This document shows positions 1 to 5,197 of a stretch of 5,197 bases of DNA, in pieces (the stretch's first letter is position 1; every line of letters begins with the position of its first letter). The translations under genes were made by a program, and so were the position numbers. Under the pieces are notes generated by a model that worked only from the letters and a program-made list of their open reading frames with translations, did no database searches and had not been told where the DNA came from. The DNA is from Prevotellaceae bacterium. Lineage in GTDB: Bacteria; Bacteroidota; Bacteroidia; Bacteroidales; UBA932. The stretch covers positions 1 through 5,197 of the forward strand of contig JAITSM010000067.1 of NCBI GenBank assembly GCA_031287815.1. The letters are read 5' to 3'.

Positions 1-1288
1 CAGGAATATGCTGCAGAGGTTTATATTTGTTTTCCGTGCTGCTTCCCTGTCGCCATCCGTCCCAGTGTATGCGGTTGAGCGGAGCCTGCAGGGCATCGTC
101 GAGGTGAGGTGCACCGTGCCATACGCGGTAAGCTTCGCGCACAAACATGTGATCCATTTGTACAGGCATAAACACGTCGAGCGTGGGAAACCATACGCGG
201 TCAAAAACATCGTCGGCAACAGGGAACGGCGCAGTGCGCTGATTGCCGTATTCCAGTTCATAAATGCCCGGCTCTTTTACCTCCGAAAAGTCGAATTGCA
301 GATAGTTGTACCGCAAAAACATTCCCCATACTTTCGGCGTTCCCGAAAGCGCTTTTGTACTGCTGCCGTCGCTGTTGATTTTCCACAGTGAGATGGACGA
401 AAGCGGCTTGTCGTTTTTGTCGAGTTCTACTACGGCGAGTTTTGCCTGTGCAGGGTGATAGCCCACCTGCGAATATGAAATAACCGGCGTACGTATCCAG
501 TCGGCAACTGATTCGCCTGTGATGAACCATTCGGCTATTTTGCCCGTTTTGCCCGATGGCAGCAGCGTGCGTACTGTGAATGTTCCGTTTTGCTGTTTGT
601 TGCGTCCGTCAAGCAGCATCAGTTCTTCTCCTTCGATAAGGCGTATAGAAAGATGTTTCATTGGGTCGTCGGGTGCGATTTCAATGTTTTTGCCTGTCGC
701 CATAGGCGTAGGTTCCACCTGTCCGTTGATGACGGTCATAATATCCGCCGGCGAGGTAGGAAACAGACCGTATTTGTCGTCCATAATGTAGGATGTTCCC
801 CAGAACACGGGCGGGAAAAGCTCTATGTTGAGCCCTGCCACGCCGGCAAGGGCTTCGGGCAGAGGTTTGTCCACATTAACGCCGAAATTCAGTCCATCGC
901 CTTTTGCTTCGGCTACGAGGGTGTATTGAAAATCGTAGGCGGCAAATTTCAGTGTTACTTCTATGCGCTGATTTTCTTTGTCCACTTTTCTATCCACAAA
1001 CTGTGGAATAGGATCCCATTGTCCGGGCGTAGGGTTCAGGCGCACATCTCCGTTGGTGGCTGTACGGATACCGTGATGGATTATTTCCACCGCACTGATT
1101 TTCGAGTCGTCAAATATGTTATCGTACATATTGCTGAACACAAGAATATTGAATCCGTGTTTTTCAAAGTACAGCGAATCGTTAAGTTTTAAATCTTTCG
1201 ATACGCTTGTGCCGCTTTGGCAGTTCGACAGCCACAGACATCCTGCTGCGGCTGCAAGGCAAATAATAAATGCTTTAATTTTTTTCAT
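1..1288 (-). CDS. Glycoside hydrolase family 9 (cellulase-type) enzyme, 3'-truncated by window edge
   Basis: The frame is open from ATG at 1288 to the left edge (429 codons, no stop), so the C-terminal part is outside the window. I translated it by hand and saw no frameshift. Residues 1-23 form a signal peptide (MKKIKAFIICLAAAAGC...). Cys17 after AAG, or Cys23 after LSN, could be lipidated, so a lipoprotein is likely but the site is unclear. Residues about 35-262 form a beta-rich N-domain of the kind I recall in Bacteroides GH9 proteins (VEIIHHGIRTAT at 67-78, VDRKVDKE at 98-105, LLDGRN at 225-230). Residues about 267-357 match the cellulase N-terminal Ig-like domain (PVISYSQVGYHPAQAKLAVV, starting at 268). 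From about 360 the GH9 alpha-barrel begins (MDHMFVREAYRVWHG, LDDALQAP, WDGWRQG), stopping just before the expected catalytic DAGD motif. GH9 enzymes are mostly endo-beta-1,4-glucanases, and some act on xyloglucan. Activity cannot be confirmed because the catalytic residues are not visible. The start is supported by the signal peptide and an A/T-rich leader. Confidence 0.9.
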   Translation of the reverse strand, partial: MKKIKAFIICLAAAAGCLWLSNCQSGTSVSKDLKLNDSLYFEKHGFNILVFSNMYDNIFDDSKISAVEIIHHGIRTATNGDVRLNPTPGQWDPIPQFVDRKVDKENQRIEVTLKFAAYDFQYTLVAEAKGDGLNFGVNVDKPLPEALAGVAGLNIELFPPVFWGTSYIMDDKYGLFPTSPADIMTVINGQVEPTPMATGKNIEIAPDDPMKHLSIRLIEGEELMLLDGRNKQQNGTFTVRTLLPSGKTGKIAEWFITGESVADWIRTPVISYSQVGYHPAQAKLAVVELDKNDKPLSSISLWKINSDGSSTKALSGTPKVWGMFLRYNYLQFDFSEVKEPGIYELEYGNQRTAPFPVADDVFDRVWFPTLDVFMPVQMDHMFVREAYRVWHGAPHLDDALQAPLNRIHWDGWRQGSSTENKYKPLQHIP

Positions 1289-1346
1289 ATTAATTATATT
1301 TTTATGTGTGTTATAATTTTCTTTTTATTTGTTTATTTGTTATTCT

Positions 1347-1367
1347 TAAATCATTCAACATGATTTA
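1347..1367. repeat. Inverted repeat upstream of GH9
   Basis: TAAATCAT (1347-1354) and ATGATTTA (1360-1367) are perfect 8-bp arms around a 5-nt spacer. The site lies 59 bp upstream of the GH9 start codon, so it could be an operator or a weak 5'-leader stem. AT-rich inverted repeats of this size also occur by chance, and no regulator is visible to pair with it. Confidence 0.35.
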
Positions 1368-1380
1368 TTCCCCCCAGTTT

Positions 1381-1413
1381 AACCCTGACAGAGTTTTAAA
1401 CTCTGTCAGGGTT
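1381..1413. repeat. Perfect 16-bp palindrome, 1-nt centre
   Basis: The left arm AACCCTGACAGAGTTT (1381-1396) and right arm AAACTCTGTCAGGGTT (1398-1413) are exact reverse complements around T1397. A hairpin would need part of the central A/T bases as its loop. No clear U-tract follows on the minus strand, so it is not a convincing terminator. It shares an ACCCTG(A/T)C core with the hairpin at 1721-1745, which suggests one dispersed intergenic palindrome family. It may also form a cruciform or act as a 5'-leader or mRNA-stabilizing stem for GH9. Confidence 0.75.
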
Positions 1414-1449
1414 TCATCAATGTTATGACTTTTGAATTCTCCATTATTT

Positions 1450-1531
1450 CTATTTACTATTTTTATATTGACTATTGACAATTTTTATTTAATTTAATGA
1501 TTTCAATATTCAAAGATTTAATGATTATCAT
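1450..1531. repeat. Direct repeat copy A (38-bp core plus tail)
   Basis: The core at 1450-1487 contains CTATTTACTA followed by TTTTTATATT and GACTATTGAC. It matches copy B (1635-1672) at 35 of 38 positions and copy C (3289-3326) at 32 of 38, by hand alignment. A tail AAAGATT...TTATCAT at 1512-1531 also recurs after copy B (1677-1698), with a short insertion difference. Within copy A, TTTAATGATT occurs twice (1493-1502 and 1517-1526). The core reads as degenerate heptamers of the form TATT(G/T)AC with a one-base slip. The function is unknown. Confidence 0.7.
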
Positions 1532-1630
1532 TCCTGACGGCTTGCGCAAGGCTATACACATTGCGTCCCTGCGGGACGCTTGCCGTGCGCCGCCTGTTGT
1601 TTCTACCGACATTCTGTCCCTGACGGGACA
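1532..1630. repeat. GC-rich block with two related hairpins
   Basis: About 60 of these 99 bases are G or C, in a spacer that is otherwise strongly A/T. The block begins with the palindrome CTTGCGCAAG (1541-1550). It then holds hairpin 1, GCGTCCC-TGC-GGGACGC (1563-1579), and hairpin 2, TGTCCC-TGAC-GGGACA (1615-1630), both with perfect arms. They share the core GTCCCTG...GGGAC and start 52 bp apart. From memory, similar GTCCCT/GGGAC palindromes are scattered through intergenic DNA of Bacteroidales genomes, where their translations get annotated as small hypothetical proteins. That recollection could not be checked here. The most likely reading is an insertion of a short palindromic repeat element (REP- or MITE-like). 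A structured RNA is the alternative. Confidence 0.65.
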
Positions 1631-1634
1631 TTTC

Positions 1635-1698
1635 CTATTTCCTATTTTTATATTAACTATTGACAATTTATAATTTAAAGATTCGTAATTGTTATCAT
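1635..1698. repeat. Direct repeat copy B (38-bp core plus tail)
   Basis: The core at 1635-1672 differs from copy A at only three positions. The tail AAAGATTCGTAATTG...TTATCAT (1677-1698) corresponds to A's tail at 1512-1531. B starts four bases after the GC-rich block ends, and A's tail ends one base before that block begins. The two copies therefore flank the block as direct repeats, with core starts 185 bp apart. Confidence 0.7.
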
Positions 1699-1720
1699 GT
1701 TCATTCTTTTGTTTCAAAAT

Positions 1721-1745
1721 CCCGACAGGGTTACACCCTGTCGGG
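1721..1745 (-). terminator. GC-rich hairpin downstream of GH43, possible terminator
   Basis: CCCGACAGGGT (1721-1731) and ACCCTGTCGGG (1735-1745) form a perfect 11-bp stem with a 3-nt loop. Read on the minus strand, it lies about 127 nt after the GH43 stop and is followed by ATTTTG, only four U residues in the RNA. It could terminate GH43 transcription, but the U-tract is weak. It resembles the palindrome at 1381-1413 (shared ACCCTG(A/T)C core), so it may instead be a second copy of an intergenic repeat. The structure is certain; the terminator role is not. Confidence 0.5.
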
Positions 1746-1826
1746 GCTTTGTAGAAACGATTTTCTAATTTTAACCTTTTATTATTTTTATTCTGATCGC
1801 TTTATTTCGATGTAAAGTTGCATATC

Positions 1827-1854
1827 ATTACTATTTAAAATGGTTAATAGTAAT
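1827..1854. repeat. AT-rich inverted repeat just after the GH43 stop
   Basis: ATTACTATT (1827-1835) and AATAGTAAT (1846-1854) are perfect 9-bp arms around a 10-nt spacer, starting 17 bases past the GH43 TAG stop on the minus strand. It may form a weak 3' stem on the GH43 mRNA. It has no G/C-rich stem or U-tract, so it is unlikely to terminate transcription alone. Confidence 0.35.
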
Positions 1855-1871
1855 TGAAAAAGCAGTCAATG

Positions 1872-3215
1872 CTATTGAAACTTTATCCAGTCTATTTCCG
1901 CATCGCCTGCGCCAGCCTGCGATATAAACAAATCCTGTATTCCTGTCGGAATATTCGAAAGACTATAGGATGTTTCAGCCCATTGTACATTTTTCGGTAT
2001 ATTAACTTCGGCAATTATCGTTCCGTTTTGTCCTCCCGTACGTATCTGCAATTTAGCGCCCATAGACGAAGAAGTCTTAACTGTTACTGTTTTCGGCACA
2101 TTGTTTCCGAAGTCCACTCTGTTATATTGCACATAAGCGCCATCTTCGCTCATGATGGTTTTCCATCCTGCGAAAGTGTTTGCCGTATCGATGAAATCGA
2201 TTTTTACTCCCGTACTGCCGAGGCGACTGTAGCGGTCTATCTGTATTTCTTTACGCGCATCTGTTATGCCCACGCCGCGCAGAGTTGGCATAACTTTTTG
2301 AATTGTGCCGTCGGGATTGAAGAATAGCGAGTCGATGCGGATAGAGCGGTTCTTGTCGAACTTGGGCGAAAGGTCGTTGTGGTGATAGAACAAATACCAC
2401 TGTCCCTTGTATTCAATAATAGAATGGTGGTTTGTCCAGCAGCCTGTCGGCGATTCGTCCATTATTTCGCCTTTCATCTCAAAGGGACCAAGCGGGCTGT
2501 CGCCCATAGCGTAAGCCAGCAGTTCGGTAGTGTTGTTTTTCACCCATGGAAAAGTGAAATAATACTTACCGTTGCGTTCGAATACAAAGGGACCTTCTTT
2601 CATTCCCTGGTCGGGAGCGGGCAGTCCCTCTACCGCTACAGGGTTGCCGTCAAGTTCAGTCATATTATCTTTGAGTTTTGCTCCGAGCAATCCGCCGAAA
2701 CCTGCCCAATAGATATATGCCTGTCCATCTTTGTCAATCAGCGAGCAGGGATCTATGCCGAAAGTTCCTTTTATGGGTTCGGGCTGAGGTATAAAGGGAC
2801 CGTAGGGCTTGTCGGCTATGGCAACGCCGGTCATCATTCCTCTGCCGATAAGCGTATCTTTAACAGGAGCAGGAAAGTAGAAATAATATTTGCCGTTGCG
2901 TTCGATGCAATCGGGCGCCCACAGGCTATATCCCTCCGGATTGACCCAGGGAACATTCTCCTGACTTACTATTACTCCGTGGTCTGTCCAGTCTGTAAGA
3001 TTTTCGGACGAGAACACGTGGTAATCAGCCATGCAAAACCACTCTTTAAGGTGGGGAACAGGGCTTGGAATATCGTGTGATGGATAAACATACACCTTAC
3101 CTTCAAAGACTCTTGCCGTAGGGTCGGCGGTGAACTGGTCTCTGATAAACGGATTTTGTGCATACACACATGCTGCAAGACCCGTAAATAATATTAACGA
3201 AATAATTTTTTTCAT
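1872..3215 (-). CDS. Secreted glycoside hydrolase family 43 enzyme with C-terminal CBM6-like domain
   Basis: Complete 447-residue protein from ATG at 3215 to TAG. The likely role is cleavage of alpha-L-arabinofuranosyl or beta-xylosyl linkages in hemicellulose, in the periplasm or at the cell surface. Residues 1-19 are a signal peptide (MKKIISLILFTGLAACVYAQ); it can be read as SPase I cleavage before Gln20 or as a lipobox LAAC with Cys16. Residues about 21-320 form the five-bladed GH43 propeller. The candidate triad is Asp31 (base, TADPTARVF), Asp155 (pKa modulator, GIDPCSLIDKDG) and Glu207 (acid, MKEGPFVFERNGKYYF). His263/His264 in TNHHSIIEYKGQWYLFYHH fit the usual metal-site histidine region. 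WAPDCIERNGKYYFYFP (99-115) is a typical blade. Residues about 338-446 look like a CBM6 beta-sandwich (YNRVDFGNN, LQIRTGGQNGTIIAEV, EIDWIKF). The start is fixed by the signal peptide; the leader is A/T-rich. An upstream terminator and long spacers suggest its own transcript. The GH43 family call is secure; the subfamily and exact substrate are not. Confidence 0.93.
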   Translation of the reverse strand: MKKIISLILFTGLAACVYAQNPFIRDQFTADPTARVFEGKVYVYPSHDIPSPVPHLKEWFCMADYHVFSSENLTDWTDHGVIVSQENVPWVNPEGYSLWAPDCIERNGKYYFYFPAPVKDTLIGRGMMTGVAIADKPYGPFIPQPEPIKGTFGIDPCSLIDKDGQAYIYWAGFGGLLGAKLKDNMTELDGNPVAVEGLPAPDQGMKEGPFVFERNGKYYFTFPWVKNNTTELLAYAMGDSPLGPFEMKGEIMDESPTGCWTNHHSIIEYKGQWYLFYHHNDLSPKFDKNRSIRIDSLFFNPDGTIQKVMPTLRGVGITDARKEIQIDRYSRLGSTGVKIDFIDTANTFAGWKTIMSEDGAYVQYNRVDFGNNVPKTVTVKTSSSMGAKLQIRTGGQNGTIIAEVNIPKNVQWAETSYSLSNIPTGIQDLFISQAGAGDAEIDWIKFQ

Positions 3216-3271
3216 ACTTGATTTATATTTAATTTATATTTATTTTATATATTTTTGTTTATAAAAAAGCA

Positions 3272-3360
3272 CACAGATAACGCAGATTTTATTTACTATT
3301 TTTACATTTACTATTGACTATTTATTTCCAAACTCTTTTTCAACCACAAAGGACGCAAAG
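3272..3360. repeat. Two repeat-like phrases flanking copy C
   Basis: CACAGATAACGCAGATTTT (3272-3290, containing CAGAT twice) and CAACCACAAAGGACGCAAAG (3341-3360) resemble short phrases I remember as recurring in intergenic DNA of Bacteroidales and some other environmental bacteria. Within this window each occurs once, so their repeat status rests on memory only. The segment also encloses copy C of the 38-bp direct repeat. Confidence 0.3.
3289..3326. repeat. Direct repeat copy C
   Basis: This third copy of the 38-bp repeat (TTATTTACTA, TTTTTACATT, TACTATTGAC, TATTTATT) matches copy A at 32 of 38 positions in the same orientation, about 1.8 kb away across the GH43 gene. It reads as heptamers TATTTAC, TATTTTT, CATTTAC, TATTGAC, TATTTAT with a one-base slip. 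Low sequence complexity means some of the match could be compositional. Confidence 0.55.
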
Positions 3361-3369
3361 CCCGCTCCC

Positions 3370-3404
3370 TCATACTTCATACTTCATACCTCATACTTCT
3401 CACT
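3370..3404. repeat. TCATACT heptamer tandem array
   Basis: Four adjacent 7-bp units at 3370, 3377, 3384 and 3391 read TCATACT, TCATACT, TCATACC, TCATACT. A degenerate fifth unit, TCTCACT, is at 3398. The array lies just past the SusD terminator in the direction of transcription. It resembles the heptanucleotide short tandem repeats known from cyanobacteria, although this is not a cyanobacterial context. Its copy number is likely unstable; the function is unknown. Confidence 0.75.
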
Positions 3405-3427
3405 TTCTGCTTTTACCTGGTTATTAT

Positions 3428-3457
3428 AAAAAAGGGCTGCCGCAATGTGCAGCCCTT
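3428..3457 (-). terminator. Rho-independent terminator of the susD-like gene
   Basis: On the minus strand, AAGGGCTGC and GCAGCCCTT form a perfect 9-bp stem with an 8-nt loop. Six U residues follow in the RNA, overlapping the A-U base of the stem, and then an A/U-rich stretch. It begins 66 nt past the SusD stop codon. This is a classical intrinsic terminator and implies that most transcripts from the SusC/SusD unit end before GH43. Confidence 0.9.
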
Positions 3458-3523
3458 CTCCAAATAAAACAAAATCACTTTTTTAACCAATGTAAAACAA
3501 AAATATTAGTTTAAGTTCATATT

Positions 3524-5197
3524 TTAATATCCGGGATTCTGGTATGCAATCTTTTCTTCCGCCGTCATTTCCATGCCATCTATCTGAGTTTGCGGAATTG
3601 GGCGCAAATAATGATGAGGTTCAATGGTGCGGATAAACGTTTGCGGCGTACGGTTGGCAGCATTTCCTTCGCAAATTTGATAGCTGCCGGCAATCTCATC
3701 CCATTTTTGGGTACGTACCAAATCAAACCAGCGGTAGCCTTCGCCGAAAAATTCACGCGAGCGTTCTTCCAGAATATAGTCGATGGTTATCGTGGCGGGC
3801 GTAGCGGCTATCATAGCGGCGCTATGGTCTTCATTTTTGGCTACATTTCCAGCATGATCCCAGCGCCATTTGCCGGCGCGTGCGCGAAGCACATTCACTA
3901 AGTCCCGTGCGCTCTTGTCTGCTACCGGCGTTGCGCCTTTCACGGCGGCTTCAGCGGCTATGAGGTAGAGTTCCGAGAACTTGGCAATGTTGAACGGACG
4001 GGTGCTTTCAGCATTCGGTTGTCCAATGCCGGTGGTATTGGTACGATATGGACCGAGTTTCCAATTCCCGGGATAATACTGTCTGTTTATAAAGCTCGGT
4101 TCCATTACATAGTCGGCTCTGCCGGGCACTACCCCTGCGGCAACATTGCTCTTGTATATCGCATTAGAATAATCGGCATGTGTTGCCAAATCTTCAGGCA
4201 AGAAAGAGAGTATGGCGTCGTCGGGATAAACTGGCATAAAGTTTGCATTATAGAGACCCGGAATGCTATACACGTTAAAGTTGGCGCGATAGACGCTAAC
4301 AAAAGTGCCGTCATAACGGGAGTCTTCCGTTTTGTTGGCAAAGGTATTTGTAAATACGCCAATGGGAGTCGCCATGCGTGTCCATGGGCGGCCTATGTCC
4401 TGCGCATCCGTACGAATAACAGAACTTACCCAATTCGAACCTGCTGCATCCGTCGCACTCCTGATATTTTCGGTTTGGCAGGTTACCATCCATCCGGCAA
4501 AGTTTCCGGGAGCACCGCCTCCGCCATAGGTCAGGCTGGCGCCGTTGTAAAATTCGCTGTTTTCCGTGTGGTCGGTATAGAGCAGAATTTCCTTGTTCCG
4601 GTCGTTGCTTCCCAAGTGCACATCATAGAAATAATCGAGTAAGCCATAAGAAGTACCCGCATTCTCAATGCCTTCGACTGCTACATTGTAGGCTTGTTGG
4701 AAATACCAGTTAGCATCGTGCCCGTCGGGGTCGGTGCGGGCGCATTCCGGATAGGTCGGGATATTGTTCGGATTTTGTAACCACCAGCCGTAGGTAAGGT
4801 AAGCTTTTGCCAAATACAGCAGGGCAACAGTTTTTGCCACCGTTCCTGTTTGACGCGGACTATCAGGCAGGTTGTCTACAGCATACTTCAGATCCGGGAA
4901 AATGGCTTTCGTATAGACTTCCGGCACGGTGTTGCGTACGCTTACGCGCGAGGGGGTAGTGTTGAACTTCAACTCACCGGAACCTAAATCCAGAGGCACG
5001 CCGCCGAAAGTTTGCACCAATGAGAAGTAGTGGAAAGCACGGAAGAAATTGGCTTCGGCAACCAGTGCCGCATCAAGCCCTACTTCCTGGGCATTTTCAA
5101 TCACACCGTTGGCGGTATTGATAATCGTATATCCGACGTTCCAGATTACGTCGGAACGGCTGGTGCTGGACGTCATTTGCCCACCGCTGGTCATGTC
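3524..5197 (-). CDS. SusD/RagB-family outer-membrane glycan-binding lipoprotein, 5'-truncated by window edge
   Basis: The frame is open from the right edge to TAA at 3524-3526. The Met codon at 5194 is preceded in frame by Asp, so it is probably internal: the signal peptide and lipobox, perhaps the first 80-100 residues, lie outside. Counting from that Met, residues 17-70 form the SusD TPR-like helices (IWNVGYTIINTANGVIENAQ, then AEANFFRAFHYFSL and TFGGVPLDL). LLYLAKAYL is at 125-133. The C-terminal RagB/SusD part carries FSELYLIAAEAAVKG (406-420), VNVLRARAG (433-441), YILEERSREFFGEGYRWFDL (473-492), HHYLRPIPQTQID (527-539) and the closing QNPGY. SusD proteins form the lid over a SusC TonB-dependent transporter and capture oligosaccharides at the cell surface. 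The SusC gene is expected directly upstream, beyond 5197. Glycan specificity cannot be read from sequence alone. A strong terminator follows the gene. Confidence 0.95.
   Translation of the reverse strand, partial: DMTSGGQMTSSTSRSDVIWNVGYTIINTANGVIENAQEVGLDAALVAEANFFRAFHYFSLVQTFGGVPLDLGSGELKFNTTPSRVSVRNTVPEVYTKAIFPDLKYAVDNLPDSPRQTGTVAKTVALLYLAKAYLTYGWWLQNPNNIPTYPECARTDPDGHDANWYFQQAYNVAVEGIENAGTSYGLLDYFYDVHLGSNDRNKEILLYTDHTENSEFYNGASLTYGGGGAPGNFAGWMVTCQTENIRSATDAAGSNWVSSVIRTDAQDIGRPWTRMATPIGVFTNTFANKTEDSRYDGTFVSVYRANFNVYSIPGLYNANFMPVYPDDAILSFLPEDLATHADYSNAIYKSNVAAGVVPGRADYVMEPSFINRQYYPGNWKLGPYRTNTTGIGQPNAESTRPFNIAKFSELYLIAAEAAVKGATPVADKSARDLVNVLRARAGKWRWDHAGNVAKNEDHSAAMIAATPATITIDYILEERSREFFGEGYRWFDLVRTQKWDEIAGSYQICEGNAANRTPQTFIRTIEPHHYLRPIPQTQIDGMEMTAEEKIAYQNPGY

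Larger units (their letters stand above)
1289..1871. other. 583-bp intergenic region between GH43 and GH9, repeat-rich
   Basis: This AT-rich spacer has no supportable gene on either strand. It contains an 8-bp inverted repeat (1347-1367), a near-perfect palindrome (1381-1413), two direct repeats (1450-1531 and 1635-1698) either side of a GC-rich double-hairpin block (1532-1630), a second GC-rich hairpin (1721-1745) and an AT-rich inverted repeat just after the GH43 stop (1827-1854). The roughly 60 bases before the GH9 start are almost pure A/T, as is usual for Bacteroidota translation starts. I searched for the Bacteroides promoter elements (TAnnTTTG at -7, TTTG near -33) reading toward GH9 and found no convincing pair. 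The promoter is therefore divergent, further upstream, or absent. Confidence 0.8.
3216..3523. other. 308-bp intergenic region between SusD and GH43
   Basis: No supportable gene is present. Reading downstream from SusD on the minus strand, it holds the SusD terminator (3457-3428), a TCATACT heptamer array (3370-3404), a GGACGCAAAG-containing phrase (3341-3360), direct repeat copy C (3289-3326) and the phrase CACAGATAACGCAGATTTT (3272-3290). It ends with a roughly 55-bp A/T-rich leader before the GH43 start. TATCTGTG (minus strand, 3279-3272) is one mismatch from the Bacteroides -7 box TAnnTTTG but has no upstream TTTG partner, so I do not call a promoter. Confidence 0.8.

Noticed and set aside
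8..1316. Plus-strand ORFs opposite the GH9 gene (8-391, 519-791, 590-1192, 1116-1316) and a minus-strand out-of-frame ORF at 258-530
   Set aside because: The minus-strand GH9 frame runs uninterrupted from 1288 to the edge with recognisable family motifs, so these are shadows.
1472..1717. 81-codon minus-strand ORF in the spacer upstream of GH9
   Set aside because: It lies entirely over repeats A and B and the GC-rich palindromic block. Its arginine-rich middle is just a translation of the hairpins. It has no recognisable domain, and similar repeat translations are a known source of false hypothetical proteins.
1381..1745. Possible CRISPR-like array of repeats and spacers
   Set aside because: There are only two copies of each repeat type, with unequal spacing and no cas gene. 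The hairpins differ from one another.
1854..3080. Plus-strand ORFs (1854-2327 and 2379-3080) opposite GH43
   Set aside because: They are antisense to a complete gene with clear family motifs and show no domain of their own.
3498..3505. TATTTTTG on the minus strand, matching the Bacteroides -7 promoter box
   Set aside because: There is no TTTG element at the proper upstream spacing, and a transcript from here would run straight into the terminator at 3457-3428. An AT-rich chance match is more likely.
3314..3514. 66-codon plus-strand ORF in the SusD-GH43 spacer
   Set aside because: It spans the heptamer array and the terminator stem, and its repetitive peptide (SYFIPHTSHF) is a product of the 7-bp repeats.
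3590..4642. Plus-strand and alternative-frame ORFs within the SusD gene
   Set aside because: The SusD frame is intact with strong family motifs; the others have none.

Overview
The window looks like part of a polysaccharide utilization locus (PUL) from a member of the Bacteroidota, probably order Bacteroidales. The evidence is a SusD/RagB-type protein next to secreted glycoside hydrolases, lysine-rich MKKI signal peptides, AT-rich spacers, and A/T-rich leaders before the start codons instead of Shine-Dalgarno motifs. All three supportable genes lie on the minus strand, so transcription runs from high to low coordinates.

Layout in transcription order: (1) 5197-3524, a SusD-like outer-membrane glycan-binding lipoprotein cut at its 5' end by the window edge, followed by a strong intrinsic terminator (3457-3428). 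(2) A 308-bp spacer (3523-3216) with heptameric repeats and other short repeat-like phrases. (3) 3215-1872, a complete secreted GH43 enzyme with a C-terminal CBM6-like module. (4) A 583-bp spacer (1871-1289) filled with palindromes and direct repeats around a GC-rich core. (5) 1288-1, the N-terminal 429 residues of a GH9 enzyme (signal peptide, large beta-type N-domain, cellulase Ig-like domain, and the start of the catalytic domain); the rest lies off the left edge. This gene has no stop codon inside the window.

Working model: SusD with its expected but unseen SusC partner binds and imports oligosaccharides. The GH9 enzyme would cut a beta-1,4-glucan-type backbone, and the GH43 enzyme would remove alpha-L-arabinofuranosyl or beta-xylosyl side groups. 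A branched hemicellulose such as xyloglucan or an arabinose-bearing glucan or xylan would fit, but the substrate is inferred from family membership and context only.

I found no clearly new gene system. The least ordinary material is intergenic. The 1381-1745 stretch is nearly symmetric: palindrome, direct repeat A, GC-rich double-hairpin block, direct repeat B, palindrome. A third copy of the direct repeat and a TCATACT heptamer array lie in the other spacer. No tRNA, rRNA, CRISPR array, transposase or convincing promoter was seen.
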